DNA of 64,000 nucleotides from Conus ventricosus. Taxonomy: Eukaryota > Mollusca > Gastropoda > Neogastropoda > Conidae. The notes beneath the pieces are model-generated. The model searched no databases, was not told where the DNA came from, and saw only the letters and a list, made by a program, of their open reading frames with translations. Both the position numbers and the translations under genes were made by a program. How positions within the stretch are numbered: position 1 is the first letter of the stretch; each line of letters starts with the position of its first letter. Shown here in pieces: positions 34,461 through 47,923 of this stretch. The stretch lies in assembly GCA_018398815.1 (NCBI GenBank), contig CM031595.1, forward strand, positions 52,562,572-52,626,571, read 5' to 3'.

Positions 34461-37400
34461 GTGGGGGCATGTGTATATGTGTGCACATGTGGTCATAAGC
34501 ACATGCATTATAATTGAAAAACATGTGCTTTAGATGATAATAATGATAAAAATCAGTTCTGTGCATTAACCCATAACATATGCTCAAAGAACACATACAC
34601 ACAAACACTAGACAATTTCTACTTGTATAAATAAGAAATGGTTTGCTTTAGCAAGGTGATCAAAATTTATTCCTTGTTATGTTGATGGCAAAGCCATAGT
34701 AGTTTATTCTTTTTTAAAGAAAACTTGCAAGCAGAACTCTAGAAAAGCTGATGAAGAAATTATATTTCTCGTAGATGTGTTTTATCACTCTTTGACCAGG
34801 CAGAATGGATTGTAAACACGTCAAAAGTGCTGTGTTGACTTTTGATAGCTTTGGCACGCAGACACTTGAGGAAGTAGACAAGTACTTTTCAGTGCTTTTG
34901 TTAAGAGGCCTTAAGTGGGTGTCCGCCTTAGTATGATGACACTCTGTGTTAGATAGTGTCCTGAAGTATTTTGTATGTAATTCTGATGATTCTGTCTCAC
35001 CACTGAATGTTTGAAAGTTTTGCTAAAACAAACACTTGCATGCACACAAGAATGCATGCATGCACGCACACTGGCACACACACACATGGAGGCACGCACA
35101 TTATCAATACATTACATGCTATACACACATGACACAATCTGTTGCACAGACATACGATCAAAATAGTAGAAAAGATGTGGGTTTTTTTAGAATTATATCA
35201 GTGGAGTATAATTTTTCTGAAATCAGATATATTATAGAATTTGGTCATCAAAAATGGGTTCATTGCTCCATTTTCGTGAGCCATTAGATTCCTGTTAAAC
35301 TTGAATAGAACATGCTTTAATGTTTTAAGAATATCAGCATTACATTTCTAATGCTGAACAATTAAGTAGTGGGCGAAAACAAGTGCAGGCTAACAATTCT
35401 ACAATTCTTCCGTCATTATAGTAATGACTTGATAAAGATTAGAACTTTAAAAGAAAAATGAGGGGGGGGGGTTGAAGATGAAGAAAATGGCGACATAAAA
35501 TTAAGAAATATGAATATGAAAACCCTTCACTAGCTGCATGAGGGAACCATCGTAATCCCTCTTGAAGGCAGATCTCTTTATATTGCCTGCTTCGAGACCT
35601 TTCGTCCGCTGAATCAGACTCATCAGCGAGACACGGCTGATTGTGTCTGTGCTCTTTGCGTCAAATACAGACACCACAGTCCATAATTCTGTGGTGTTCT
35701 CACCACCAAGGGTTCAAAAAAGAATCCAACAGCACCCCAAAGCAGCCAGCGAAGGGTAGTAAAATGAAACAAAACGAAAGTGTGGGGAGGAAAAAAGTTG
35801 CTGAAAAACTAAAAACATTTTAGTTGCAAAGCGAGACGACTGCAGGCGGAAATCTAAACAAATCTTAAATAAATGTTAGTGAACCGCCCAGAGAACGTGG
35901 ACAAACGAGTCACAAGACAAAACACAACGCGTTTCAACCTCTTAGGTCTTCGTCGGGTGATAAATAAACGAATAAAACAACGAAAATTCACTTAGCTTTG
36001 ATCGCTTCAGATCGCTTTGGGTTCAGCGCAAGGAAGAAGGCGTTGAATGAGAACGAGGCTGTTTGTCCACGTTCTCTGGGCGGTTCGCTAACATTTATTT
36101 AAGATTTGTAAAAACATTTTGCAAACAGTATAAAATTATATTTTTAATCTTATAGGTGTGCCTGTAATTTTGGGAATTGGACTGGACAATGTATAAGGTC
36201 AAGGAAGAAGAAGTAGGTCCTTAGGTTGAGTTGAAAGTCAGTTTCTCAGAACTGGTCCTTTCATAGCATTGTTAATGCTCATGGATGCTTTTAGACTGGA
36301 GGGGGAACATATTTGATTGTATCACCTGGCTGTGAAAAGATCGGTCCTGGATACTTCAGCAGGTTGAATGATTTTGGTGTAAAGGATGCAACATGGGATT
36401 TATTTCAAAGTACACAGTAGTGCTGTGAAAAGTCCATATGTTGGACTGGCTGAAGGTGAGCAGCTGTGGGTGGCTGTGGTAGTGTTGAAACTTAATTGCA
36501 TTTAACAAATACATTTAACTAAGCATATGGGAATGAGATTGGATTAATTTCTTTCAATGCTAGAGCACATTAGTAGCAGCTGTCATTCTTCTTCTTGTCA
36601 TTCTTGAACTCATACACATTGCAGCCGTTAGATTTCACTACCTCTAGATTCCACTACCTTTGTCCTGTGGTGCACTTCACCACTGCTCTCATGATATCCA
36701 GTGACTGTTCTTTGCGGAATAGGTCAGATGTTTTCAAACAATTAAGAAATAGTGCCATAAGATTTGTATTGAAAATGGAAGGGTTTGGTGCATAGGGTGG
36801 GATGGATGGAGGGCAGGGCGCGGGGAACAAGAATAGATGCGCCTCTCTGATGGGAACTTCTGCTATTCCATGTGAAATTTGTGCCAACGTATGATTGTAG
36901 TTCTTGCATACCACCATTTCAATGGGTCACTTCTGCCTATCTGTCTGCATCGGTCAACACTTACCAGCACATTCCATTTTTCCTGCTTACTCTCAATGTA
37001 GAACTTCTAAAGACTGGGCAAACACAGGTTTTGTATCTGCTTCTTGAGTGTAGTGTGTGCAACATCTTTTCTCTGCCCATCAGTTTAGAAATGCCATGAA
37101 ATGTGCTGGTGCTGACAAGTATTTCTCTGAGATGTATTGTTAGGCTTGTGTTAGGGGTGGGAGGTAGAGGGGTGGGAGAGGAGGGATTTGTGTGTTGGGG
37201 TATGGTTGGTGGAGATTGGGGGGACGGAGGGGGGGGGGGGGGGAGAGGAATAGTTTAGATATAGTCTTTGACTTCTGTGAGTGTACTGCACTTTGAATTA
37301 CCCATGCAACATATTGCAATATTTATAGTTATAAATACTACTCATGCTTCTTCTGATTATTATGATTATCAGGGTTCCACTGACTTTTTAGTTTTTGCGT

Positions 37401-40012
37401 CAAGAAACGCACGCCTCCGCAAAAATTGCGTCAGCGCTGAAAACAATGCGTAACAATGTAAACTGTACTCACTCCTGTCAAAACAGCTCTGAATCACGCG
37501 CCTTAACACGTGGGATGATCGTGTGTACGTGGGAAGTCATAACGTATTCCGATTGGAAGATGGCACCATCGCAGACGCGGGAAAGATTCCATTTTATTTC
37601 GAGGGGAGAAAGGATGAGGCGTTTTGGAACATTCTTGATCTAGCAAAAAGTCAGCGAGTGCCACAGAGTAAAATGTGCACGCACTATCACTAATTGGTGG
37701 TGTCAAGCAGTCTGCTGTAGGTCTGTGCCGTGTTTTGCCCCTCTGACATAGGCTTGTGGTTGAGAACAGGGTCCTGGGAAAATTGCGTCGCTAAACGCAC
37801 GGCCGCGAAAAAAATGCGTAGGAAGGCAGAAAAAACGCAATAATTACGCAAAATTTTGCAATAAATGGAACCCCTGGATTATTATTAGCAATCATTATTA
37901 TCATAATTATCATTATTGTTTATGTCAAAAATCATTATTGTTATAATTATTATTTACGTTGTTGATGTTAAAGCACATGAGTGTGTCTTGTGTTTGTTCA
38001 GGAGAAGTCACAGTGTGTTCTAAACAATGCTAGTTTAGTGGTCTTTAGAAGTTCCATGATTACTGGAAATTTTTGGGATCCTTGCCTGCATTGGGATGTG
38101 GTGGGATCTTTTAGCTGTCTGGTCATCAAGAAATTATGTACTAGTAACTTACTGCTATATGTCACTCTTTCTGATTTGGCCTTCGATAAAAAAAATTGTG
38201 TGTTTTTTTTGTTGTTACTATTGTTTTTGTATCTCTGTGGACAGTTCTATCTTTGTTCTGGAAACACTTTTACTCTTTTTTTTTCAGGTCACAATCTTTG
38301 ACATGTTGACTTATTGTTGTAATTTGGTAGTGAGTTGTAAAAATTTTACATAATTTCCATAATTGACAGTGGCTGGCCCCCCATATAGCTTTTTATGTGT
38401 TGTTGTTGTTTATTTTTTTAATGTTTGTTGTTGTGGTTTACTTTTAATGTTGTCCATGAATTTTTATGCTCTTTTTGAAACCTGGGAATGAGAAATTGTG
38501 TCTATTCTTACCCACCTGAAGTAGGTCAGTAGCTCAGCTACCATGTAATTAATTGTTTGATTTATTTGTTTCTTTTTTCAGGCTATAACCGTTTTGTGTG
38601 GATATGACCTTGTTCCTGGATGTGAATTTCTTCCTGGGAAAAGTTTCCCAGCTCTGAAAAGGCCTTGTGGTCAGCTGAGCTATGATCTGATAAATAGTAT
38701 GAAACTGTTAATGTGTGATCCTTTGAATAACTTTTTGTTTTCTTCAGACCCAGACTGGGCCTCAGTGACCATGGGGGTGTTTCTGTGTCAAACGTGTGCT
38801 GGTGTTCATCGGGGTCTGGGTACTCAGAGTCGAGTGAAGTCTGTGCGCCTGGATAATTGGGACAGGGACCAAGTTCAGGTAAGCCTGCTGTGTCACTACA
38901 CTGTCTCACTATGTTATTTTATTGATTATGTTATTTACTTTCAGTTTTTTTTTATGCCCAGTTTCTATTATTTACTTTCAGTTTTTTAATGTCCAGTTTT
39001 GTTTTCTTTTGTTTTTAAGAAAAAAATCTTTTTCCAGTCAGTTTTTGTCGTTGAAACTACCCATGTTGTTTTGTTTTCCATCAAGGATGCTTTCATAGTC
39101 TGAAAACGTGCAATGCGGTTAGTTTTAAGTGCAGAAATTCAGTAACATGACCCAAGGTGAAAAACTGATGTAATTTGGAAAATAACTTTAAAGCCCAGTT
39201 ACTTGTCCATGTCTAACTCTTAAGTACTGCAATTTTATTAAATGAAAGTGTCATCTGTACATTGATTTAGATGCAAATCGCCCCCCATGAAGCAACTTTG
39301 AATCTGTTTTGTTCATATGGTTTTGTATCTTGTTAGCTTTTGAAATTTATCTCTGTTGTTGCTGTTTTTGTTGTTGAAATCAGTTTGTTATTTTTATTGA
39401 TGTTATCTTGTATCTGTTGTAACATTTTTTCTTTTGAAACCTTGACTGGATATATGAAAAAAAACTGCCTTGTGTTTTTTTTTCTGTTCATTAATTTTTT
39501 TCGCCGGGTCTTTTTTTTTCTTTCTTTTTTTGTTTTGTTTGTTTGTTATTGAATCAACACAAATGCAGACATTACATCTGTAAAAAAACCCAGGATGATC
39601 TTTACAATCAGTCTGACTCAAACCATTTTGTTGTGCTTTGTTCAGAAGCTGACTCATATAACTGGCTGTGTGTTCTTTTGTTATTACAGAATTAATATTT
39701 TTCAGGGCTCATGTTGACATGCACAAAATACCCTTTCAAATGTGCTCCAGGCATCCGTTGACCCTATAAAAAGAGAAGTTGTGTATTTTTTTGGCTTGAT
39801 CAAACACAGATAGCCTTATGTGCAGTGCATCTCACAATTCTAGTCCATGTTGTTTACAGAAACATGTATACAAATAAAGTTGTGTTTTAAATTGATTTGT
39901 AATGAAATGGCAGCTTTCTTCATTTCCAACTCCTAACACTAAACCCCCATTGGTTATGAAATATTCTCTGAAATTCCCCCCCCCCTCTCTCTCTCTCTCT
40001 TTCTCTCTCTCC

Positions 40013-40065
<53 letters not shown>

Positions 40066-40066
40066 G

Positions 40067-40106
<40 letters not shown>

Positions 40107-40123
40107 ACACACAAACACACACA

Positions 40124-40179
<56 letters not shown>

Positions 40180-40208
40180 GTACACACACACACACGCACG
40201 CATGCATG

Positions 40209-40245
<37 letters not shown>

Positions 40246-40294
40246 ACACACACACACACACACACACGTGTACACACACACACACACGCACACA

Positions 40295-40365
<71 letters not shown>

Positions 40366-40392
40366 CACACACACACACACACACACACATGT

Positions 40393-40444
<52 letters not shown>

Positions 40445-40483
40445 ACATGTGTACACACGCACGCACGCACGCACGCACGCAAG

Positions 40484-40518
<35 letters not shown>

Positions 40519-43500
40519 TGCATGACTTCATCAGGAAAAAAGACATCTCTTCCGCATTTCATTTGAAATTCAAAAGCTGAGGACTCTTGTCCTTGCTCAA
40601 GGAAAATAATTTTTAGAAATCAGAAAGACAGGATCAGGATATTTAGGGAAGAAAATAAATGGTTTTTTTTGCTATTCAGTTGAACTTCCCTTGAAAAAAA
40701 AAAAAAGAGGATTGTTAGTAGTGAATTATTACAGAACAAATGAATCAGAACACTTGAAAGTGTTATCTTTTAACCAAAGAGTTGAGTTTCAGGCTTAAAG
40801 AACCTCAGTGTGCTGGTTGATCAGTTAGCTGATGTTGATTGGAATTTACACTTGCTGCTGTTGTGCCCAGCCAGTGACTTTTCTTTTTGGCCTGGCAGGT
40901 AACCATGGAGAAGTCCTGGTTTACTTGACAGTCAGTTGTCTAGGGCCATAAAAAATCTGAACTGAGCACAGACCGCTCTGGTAACAACTTCAGTTATTTT
41001 CTCGCTTTTTTTAAATTTTTATTTTTTTTTTTTAGCATGGTTTGGAATAGACCGTCCGAAGTAGTTCCTGTAGAGGAGAAGTCACTTTCACATTTTCGCC
41101 TTGAAATAATTTCAGCCGTGTTTCTAAGTTAATAAAAATGGATGATAAGGGACAGTTTAGTCATAAACATTAACTGCCACTCTGACCTGGCAGAACATCA
41201 TTAGGAGGAAGTGACAACCGATTGAACAGTTTCACTTATTTTCACAAGCAGTTGGTCACTTGTCCAATGTCCGACACTGATGAATCTTTGTCTCATATGG
41301 ACAGCGAGTTTTACATAGCCACAATCACATGTTTCAAACTATATGAATGATTATATATAAAAGAATGATTTTGTTCCATAGTCACAATATGAAACAAACT
41401 TTAAGGAGCTGTGAATTGACTAGAGAGTCAAGACACTTTAAAAGCAGGAAATGGGAATCTGAGGACCCTTTAGAATTCTATTTTCAGGATCAGTTGATTG
41501 CTTAGAAACATTATTAGCCAGCGGTAGCGTTGATTTGTTGTTTGTATGAAAATAATGATGGATGGTTTACATTAAGATGACAATGGTATCACCAGTGTTT
41601 CAATTAAGTTCAGTTGAAAATTGCTTTATTCATTTTGCATGAGGTAGTTATATGGTGCTGATGGGCTCTTTTTCAGAAAAAGAAAAAGAAAAGAGAAACA
41701 GAGCGAAAGATGAATCATCTACGTTTAGAGCTTGCTATTGGAAATGAATTTTCTTTTTTTTTATGACTAATTTATGTTTATATCTTGTTATTGAAAATGA
41801 ACAAAAACAAACTTACAAAGTGTTACAGAATTCTTTTTCCTGGAGCTTTTTTTTGTTTTATATCAGCAGAGTGATAGACATCCAGTTTGTAATGTTTAAA
41901 CTTGCATTAATGAAATAATGAAATAATATGTTGCAGGTCATGGAAGCAGTTGGTAACAAGAAGGCAAAAGACAAGTTTGAGATGTGTGTCCCTCTTTTCT
42001 ACAGAAAACCTACGAAAAGCGATGTAGAGTAAGTCAAAGCACATTGTTATTTTCTTCTGCTATATGTCTGTCTACATTAGGTGAACATTGATTCCTGAAT
42101 GTTAGGGCTTCGGTGATTAATTCTTGTAAGTTTTACAAGAATTTAGAAATGTGTTAAAATGGAGAATGTTAGGGCTTCGGTTGATTAATTCTTGTAAGTT
42201 TTACAAGAATTTAGAAATGTGTTAAAATGGGGTGATCCACTGTCTGATGATTAAACGAATAGGAAATTGTCAGAAAACAGTTTCTCATCTGTGGTAACTT
42301 CTTCACTTAAATCATATTCTAGTCTCCATGTCTGAGTTTGATAAGTTCAAAGCGATAACCATCAATTGTGTGCTACATTTGGTCAGTTACGTATGACTCG
42401 ATGCAGCACATGGCAAAACTGTACCCCGTATTTTAGACAATGAATTTGCTGGTGAATTCTGTGAGGTTCCTTTGTCTTGAGATCATGATTGTATACCAGC
42501 TGTCTTCATGAATGACAAGACAATAAACATTGCCCATGTAACGGAAGAACTAATGCTGTTTTCGCTCACAAGTAACACTGCACTTTGTTCTGAAAATCAC
42601 CAGTTTAAGTAACCTCTTCTCATCTTTTCGTCAACGAGAATGGAGAAAGCATGAGATTTATGACCTCTTCAAAGTTAACGGTCATTTGGCAGTCTCTGTA
42701 TTCAAAGACAAAAGTCATCATTGTCATCAGGCTTTTCTTAATGGCTGTGAAAGTGTTTATATTCAAGAGGTAATTTGTTGTTTGTTTTTAATGCTGTCTC
42801 ATTTCCTGTGTCTCTCCAGTGACATTACCCCAATGCCGCTTATTTGGCTTCCTGTCCACAATCATGCCTAGGCTTGTCCCACGCAGCCCCTGCACTAGCA
42901 ATCCACATAGGGGTCAACGTCAGGTTGTAAGGCAACCCACCAGAAGAGACACTGCACTGCTGCCGAGTCACCTGAGTGGTATTCATTGGTGCCTGTTTTG
43001 ATCCGGCATATGCAGAACACCACCAACTAAACCCCCTATTGATGACGATGATTGCTTAGTCACAGAGCCCTCCCCACTTCCTCCCTTCACTTATTGAAAG
43101 AAAGGGGATAACCCTTTCAGTCTGTTCATACAATTACCTCCCCTAGTGGATTTTTTCTTCCTTTTCTTTCACAGATGAACTCAAAAAAAGGATCCAGGAT
43201 CTGTCCTGACATTGGCAGAGAGTTGCACTCTGCTGAAATACCCTTTACGTTTTTTCTGAATGTAAAGTACAAAAAAAGGGAATGAAGTGTTTGTGGTTGG
43301 AGTAAGCTGTTTAACCCTTTCACCGCCATAGGCGCCTTTTGGCGACGACAAGCGTGAGCGCCAACAGCGCCATTTGGCGACTAAGTAGGGTGACCTAACT
43401 CCCGATGCTCTCACGATCCTAGTTCATGAGATAAAAAGCCAGCAATAAACGTCATAGTTGGGGGATGGTCTGGCCGGTGCTCACAGCCATTTGCTTTTTC

Positions 43501-44172
43501 AGAACACTATTCAGTTAAGTGTTTTATCGACTTTATTCTGATTGTTTTTCCATTCACTATGACGTCACCACCCAGCACTTTATATACTCGACCTTGCCAT
43601 ACATTTACCACAGATCAAGTGCTGGGAATATTGAATAGATGGTCAGTTGTTCCTAATACAGATGAATAAGACCCAGACAGTCACGAGTAAACTACGATAG
43701 TGAGGGCTTGACCGAATTATTGCAACGCGAGGCGTTGGACGGTGGCCAAATGGTTGGGAGACTGACGAGACGCCCACTTACTTCCCTACCGCATGTGCCC
43801 CAGTGTTTTTGCATTGAGCCAGCCAGCACTGACTGACTATTCACTAACTCTATATGAGAGAGCGAACAAAGACTTTAGGCAACAAACTTCACACACACAC
43901 TGTGGGCCGACTCTTGCTGGTCGAGGTTGAAGGGGATGTGGCTGACTGACACGTGAGAGGCGAGCAGCACAGACGTGTTTGAGTGGGTGTACAGCTGATC
44001 TATATGATCAGCTGAATGGCAAGGGTTCAGAGACCAACGGGCACATGAATGACTTTGTGTTCTAAAAAAAATATTACTATTGAGAGTGAAAGGGACGTTG
44101 TGTGTGTGTGGTGTGTGTGTGTGTTCCCTTTTTCTTTCTTACATGTGTACCAGTTAGGCATAAGAATGTGTG

Positions 44173-44236
<64 letters not shown>

Positions 44237-44925
44237 CCATGCTATTGGAGTAGTTGTATTTGTGGCTGTTTCTTCCACTTTTCTGTTGGAAATACCACAC
44301 TTTCTTGTCTTCAATAGTGAGTGGAGTATTTTGCCTCCCTTGTTGAAAGTTTGTTGGCATTCTTTCTTCATTTTTTACATTTAGAAGAAACATAACATTT
44401 TTTTTCTTATTTTGCATTTTTTTTTCACTTGAAATTACTAAAAGTTTGAAATTTACCATTACTAACATGTTATGAGATAATAAAAGTACAGTGTGTCTCC
44501 TCCATTTTACAAAAAATAGCATGAGAATTGGTTGGTTAGTTCCAGAGATATCCGCATTTCACATATGCTGGTATAAAATAGGAGCTTTTTTGGAAAAATG
44601 GCTGGCGATGGGGATTTATGCAAAATAGAATGTCTGGTGGTGAAAGAGTTAAAGGAGACACGACTGCCTTGCATAGTTCAAACCAGCACTGTTGGCATAG
44701 GCCTGTACATAACTAATATCTTGGGAAGTAAAGTAACAAGGATGGAGATGATCGTAGTGAACATACAGTGGACTCCTAGAAAAGCTTTTATTTCTTTATT
44801 TGTTTGTTCTGTCATGAAACTGAAAGTAAAAAGAAACAACTTTGCCAATGTAGAATTGTGATTGGTTTGAGTTGGCTTGTCATTTTTTTATGATTACTGT
44901 CAAACTGATAAATTTTGTTGATGGC

Positions 44926-44980
<55 letters not shown>

Positions 44981-45314
44981 GTAAGCTTACATGTTTCACC
45001 AAAGTTAGTCTTGTTAATTCATACTGTGGTCTTGTTCATTCATTTTGTTTTAGTTGAATATCTTGAATCTTGTTTGAATTGCATTACATTTTTTGTAGAT
45101 AAGAAATTCATCCATGAGACTTGCACTGTACAAATACCTCGTTTTATACATTATACTGAGATAGTAACGTAATCTAAGGCCAAACTGAAAAAAAAAATTA
45201 CCTTAGAATTGTCAATAGGAAACTTGAACTGTTGAAGGTCACAAGGTATGGTTTTATCACAGAATCTTCTTATGCATGCTGTTTGTTGATTGTTAACACG
45301 TGAGACAGAGAGAT

Positions 45315-45355
<41 letters not shown>

Positions 45356-47852
45356 GCGTGCGCACGCAGATGCACCAATATATGTGATTTGTGGATATGT
45401 GTTAGCATTTCTCAGTGTGGTTTATCTTTTAAACAATTTTAGCGTGTAAAAGGGTGGACAGAATTTAATGTCAGCCTGAAGTCATGAACAAATAAGTTTT
45501 CATGTTTCTTGTTATTTCAGCAGTACCCAGACTTTATGATTGTGAACAGTTCTGCAGGTTAATGGTTTATTTATTTTATTTTATTTTTTTAAAGAAGGAA
45601 ATTCCAGAGTATTGAACACTTCAGACTTCTAAGCCACAGAAACCAATACTTAGCATGATCCATACACACATTCACACTCCCACTAAGGCATGCGCACAAG
45701 GCCTGAAGGAGAAAGTTGGTGTGCAGCGTACTGAAGAAGGAGTGGATCTTGGCCAAGTACCAGAGGGAGGAGTTCACGGACCCTGACAGGCAGTCTGCCT
45801 ACAACTGCTCACACAAGGAGGGCATGCTTTGGAAACTGGGCAGAGATCGAAAGCAGTTCCAGCTGCGGAAGTTTGTCTTGTCGAGGGCAGAGAACAGGTT
45901 CCTGTACTTCATCCATGAAGACTCCAAGCAGGTCAGTGCACAGTTGTTTCGTATCAGGTGTGCATCTGATGCATAGCTGCCCCTGTGGGGATGCCAGGGT
46001 CTCTTTCAGTGCAAACTATTCCCCTGCCTTCTGAAAATTCTGCACTAGAAACCTGTCTTATCTGTCATTTTCCCTTAGTGGTTTTTTTCCATTCATTTTT
46101 GTCTTTCTTTGTTGGTAGTTGTTTATTTTTTTCCCTTATGACCCATTCTTCTGTCTTCGTTCTAGAAAGTCTTTAGTCACTTTTTTTCTCTGGTCACAGT
46201 TTATAGCATGTTAGGGTTTTGTTTTTGTTTTTCTTCCCCCAGTAATCTGGCGAATAGGTAGTGAGACTGTACACAAAATCATAATTGGACACTAGCTTTC
46301 TGTTCTGCAGTGTCTGTTTCCCCATATATGTTCTTTGTGTGTTTTTTGTTTACATTTAAATGTTTTCATTAATTCTTTACCATTTTTCTAAAAAAAAAAA
46401 AAACAACTGTGTGCAAAATTTCATGGAATGGCTGGGGCTATTGACATGGCTGGATTTTGTCTGCATTGAGGATATCAGTAGTTTAGTTGTACCATGATAT
46501 CAGTTGCTGTAGGTATGTAGATATTAGGCTGTTAGCATGGCCAAGTTTTGTCGGCCTTAAGGATATCAGTACTTTCGCTGTACCATGGTGTCAGGGGCTG
46601 TAGGTATGTAGATATTTTCTTTGCCTGTTCTTTTTTTCTTTTTTTTTTTCTTTTTGTTTTAGGATGGGACTTTTTTTCTCTCAGTGTATTGCCGCTGCTG
46701 AAAACATTTGTGTAGTCAACTGGCTATTTTTATACAACTTACGTAAATGCTGCACAGCATGCCACCATGTTGTTTGTATTGTTAAAGTCAGTCAGATGTT
46801 TGAAGTTTGGGTTTTGTTTTTATCGAAAGTGCTAAAACCCTTAATCATCTTTGTGATTGGTTACGCATGACTGTTTGTTGTTGATGTTTCGATCAGAATA
46901 GTTCCTATTTTAATTCCTCCATTCTCATAGCAATGTGTTTTGGTTATGAAAAACCTGATTTGGAATTCTAAAGATTTTATAAAGATATGTAGGGCATGTG
47001 TACATATGCAAGTAGCAATGATGTCTGAAAGAAAACAATTCAAAATATACTGTTTGAGACACTGAACTAAAAAGAGTGAAATAAGTGCTTTTTTTTTCAT
47101 TTCTTGTATGGTGTTATGTTATATGTCAATTCAGAAAGCCCAGCAACCGAAAGCGGAAGCGGACATGGATAACATGAATGCAGTCTTTGTACCTGAGAAG
47201 ATTGGGAATCCTTATGGCTTCAGATTACCTTCATCAAGAACGGCTCAACACGAAGTCTCTTTGTTTACTCTGAAAACTCAAAAGTGAGGCTTGTTTTGCT
47301 GCTGTTGTTTCTGTTGGTGGTGGAAGTGTTGAAAGGGATGTGTGGGTGGAATATGTGTTTGTGTGCATTAGCATTTGTGCCTGTGTGTTGGTGTATGTGT
47401 ATAATTATCCTTATGTGTACAGTTTTTGTTCTCATCTCTTCTCTGCTTTGCTCCCTTGTCCTCTCCTCTCCTCCTGTCCTTTCCTCTTCTCTTTTCCCCT
47501 GGCTTTTCTTCTTTTCTCTTCTTGTCTCTACTCTGCTGTGTCTCATGTTTCTTCTCTTTTCATCAGCTCTCTTCTCTTCTATACTCTTCTCTTTTTTTTT
47601 CTTTTCCCCTCTGTCTTCTCTTCTCTTCTCCTCTCTTCTTATTTTTTCTGTCCGTCTCTTGTTCTGCATGCTCATAAACTGCTTTTACATGCTGTATATG
47701 TTATTTTTTTCTTTCAGTTTTAGGCTGTTAGAAACTATTATTAGTAGTATTATGTGTGTAACCCCTTCAATGTGAGGCTGTGGTATTAACTTGAATGAAC
47801 ATTTTGTCTCCCTCTACCCCCACCCCTCTTGCTGTCTCTTTCTTTCTGCGTT

Positions 47853-47923
<71 letters not shown>

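Larger units (their letters stand above)
27466..38747 (+). other. ADAP intron 1 (11.3 kb)
   Basis: Bounded by GTACTT and TTTTCTTCAG. It contains a decayed LINE (29330-31560) with a nested 62-bp insertion, a minus-strand LINE 3' fragment (32160-32570), CA/TG microsatellites (33018-33073 and 34418-34459), a foldback element (35858-36109), a G run near 37231-37243 and a hAT-like element (37370-37876). First introns of this size often hold enhancers, but none could be identified. Confidence 0.85.
42029..45726 (+). other. ADAP intron 3
   Basis: 3.7 kb with a 67-bp tandem duplication (42098-42230), dispersed repeat B (42850-43072), a TTAA-type element (43311-44652), a CT run (about 44932-44976) and a TG run (45316-45360). 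Confidence 0.85.

Noticed and set aside
38594..38747. Upstream extension of the ADAP exon 2 open frame as coding
   Set aside because: The TTTTCTTCAG acceptor and phase agreement with exon 1 place the exon start at 38748.
47284..47775. 163-codon hydrophobic open frame resembling a membrane protein
   Set aside because: It is a translated CT/T-rich intron, which gives Leu/Phe/Ser by composition.
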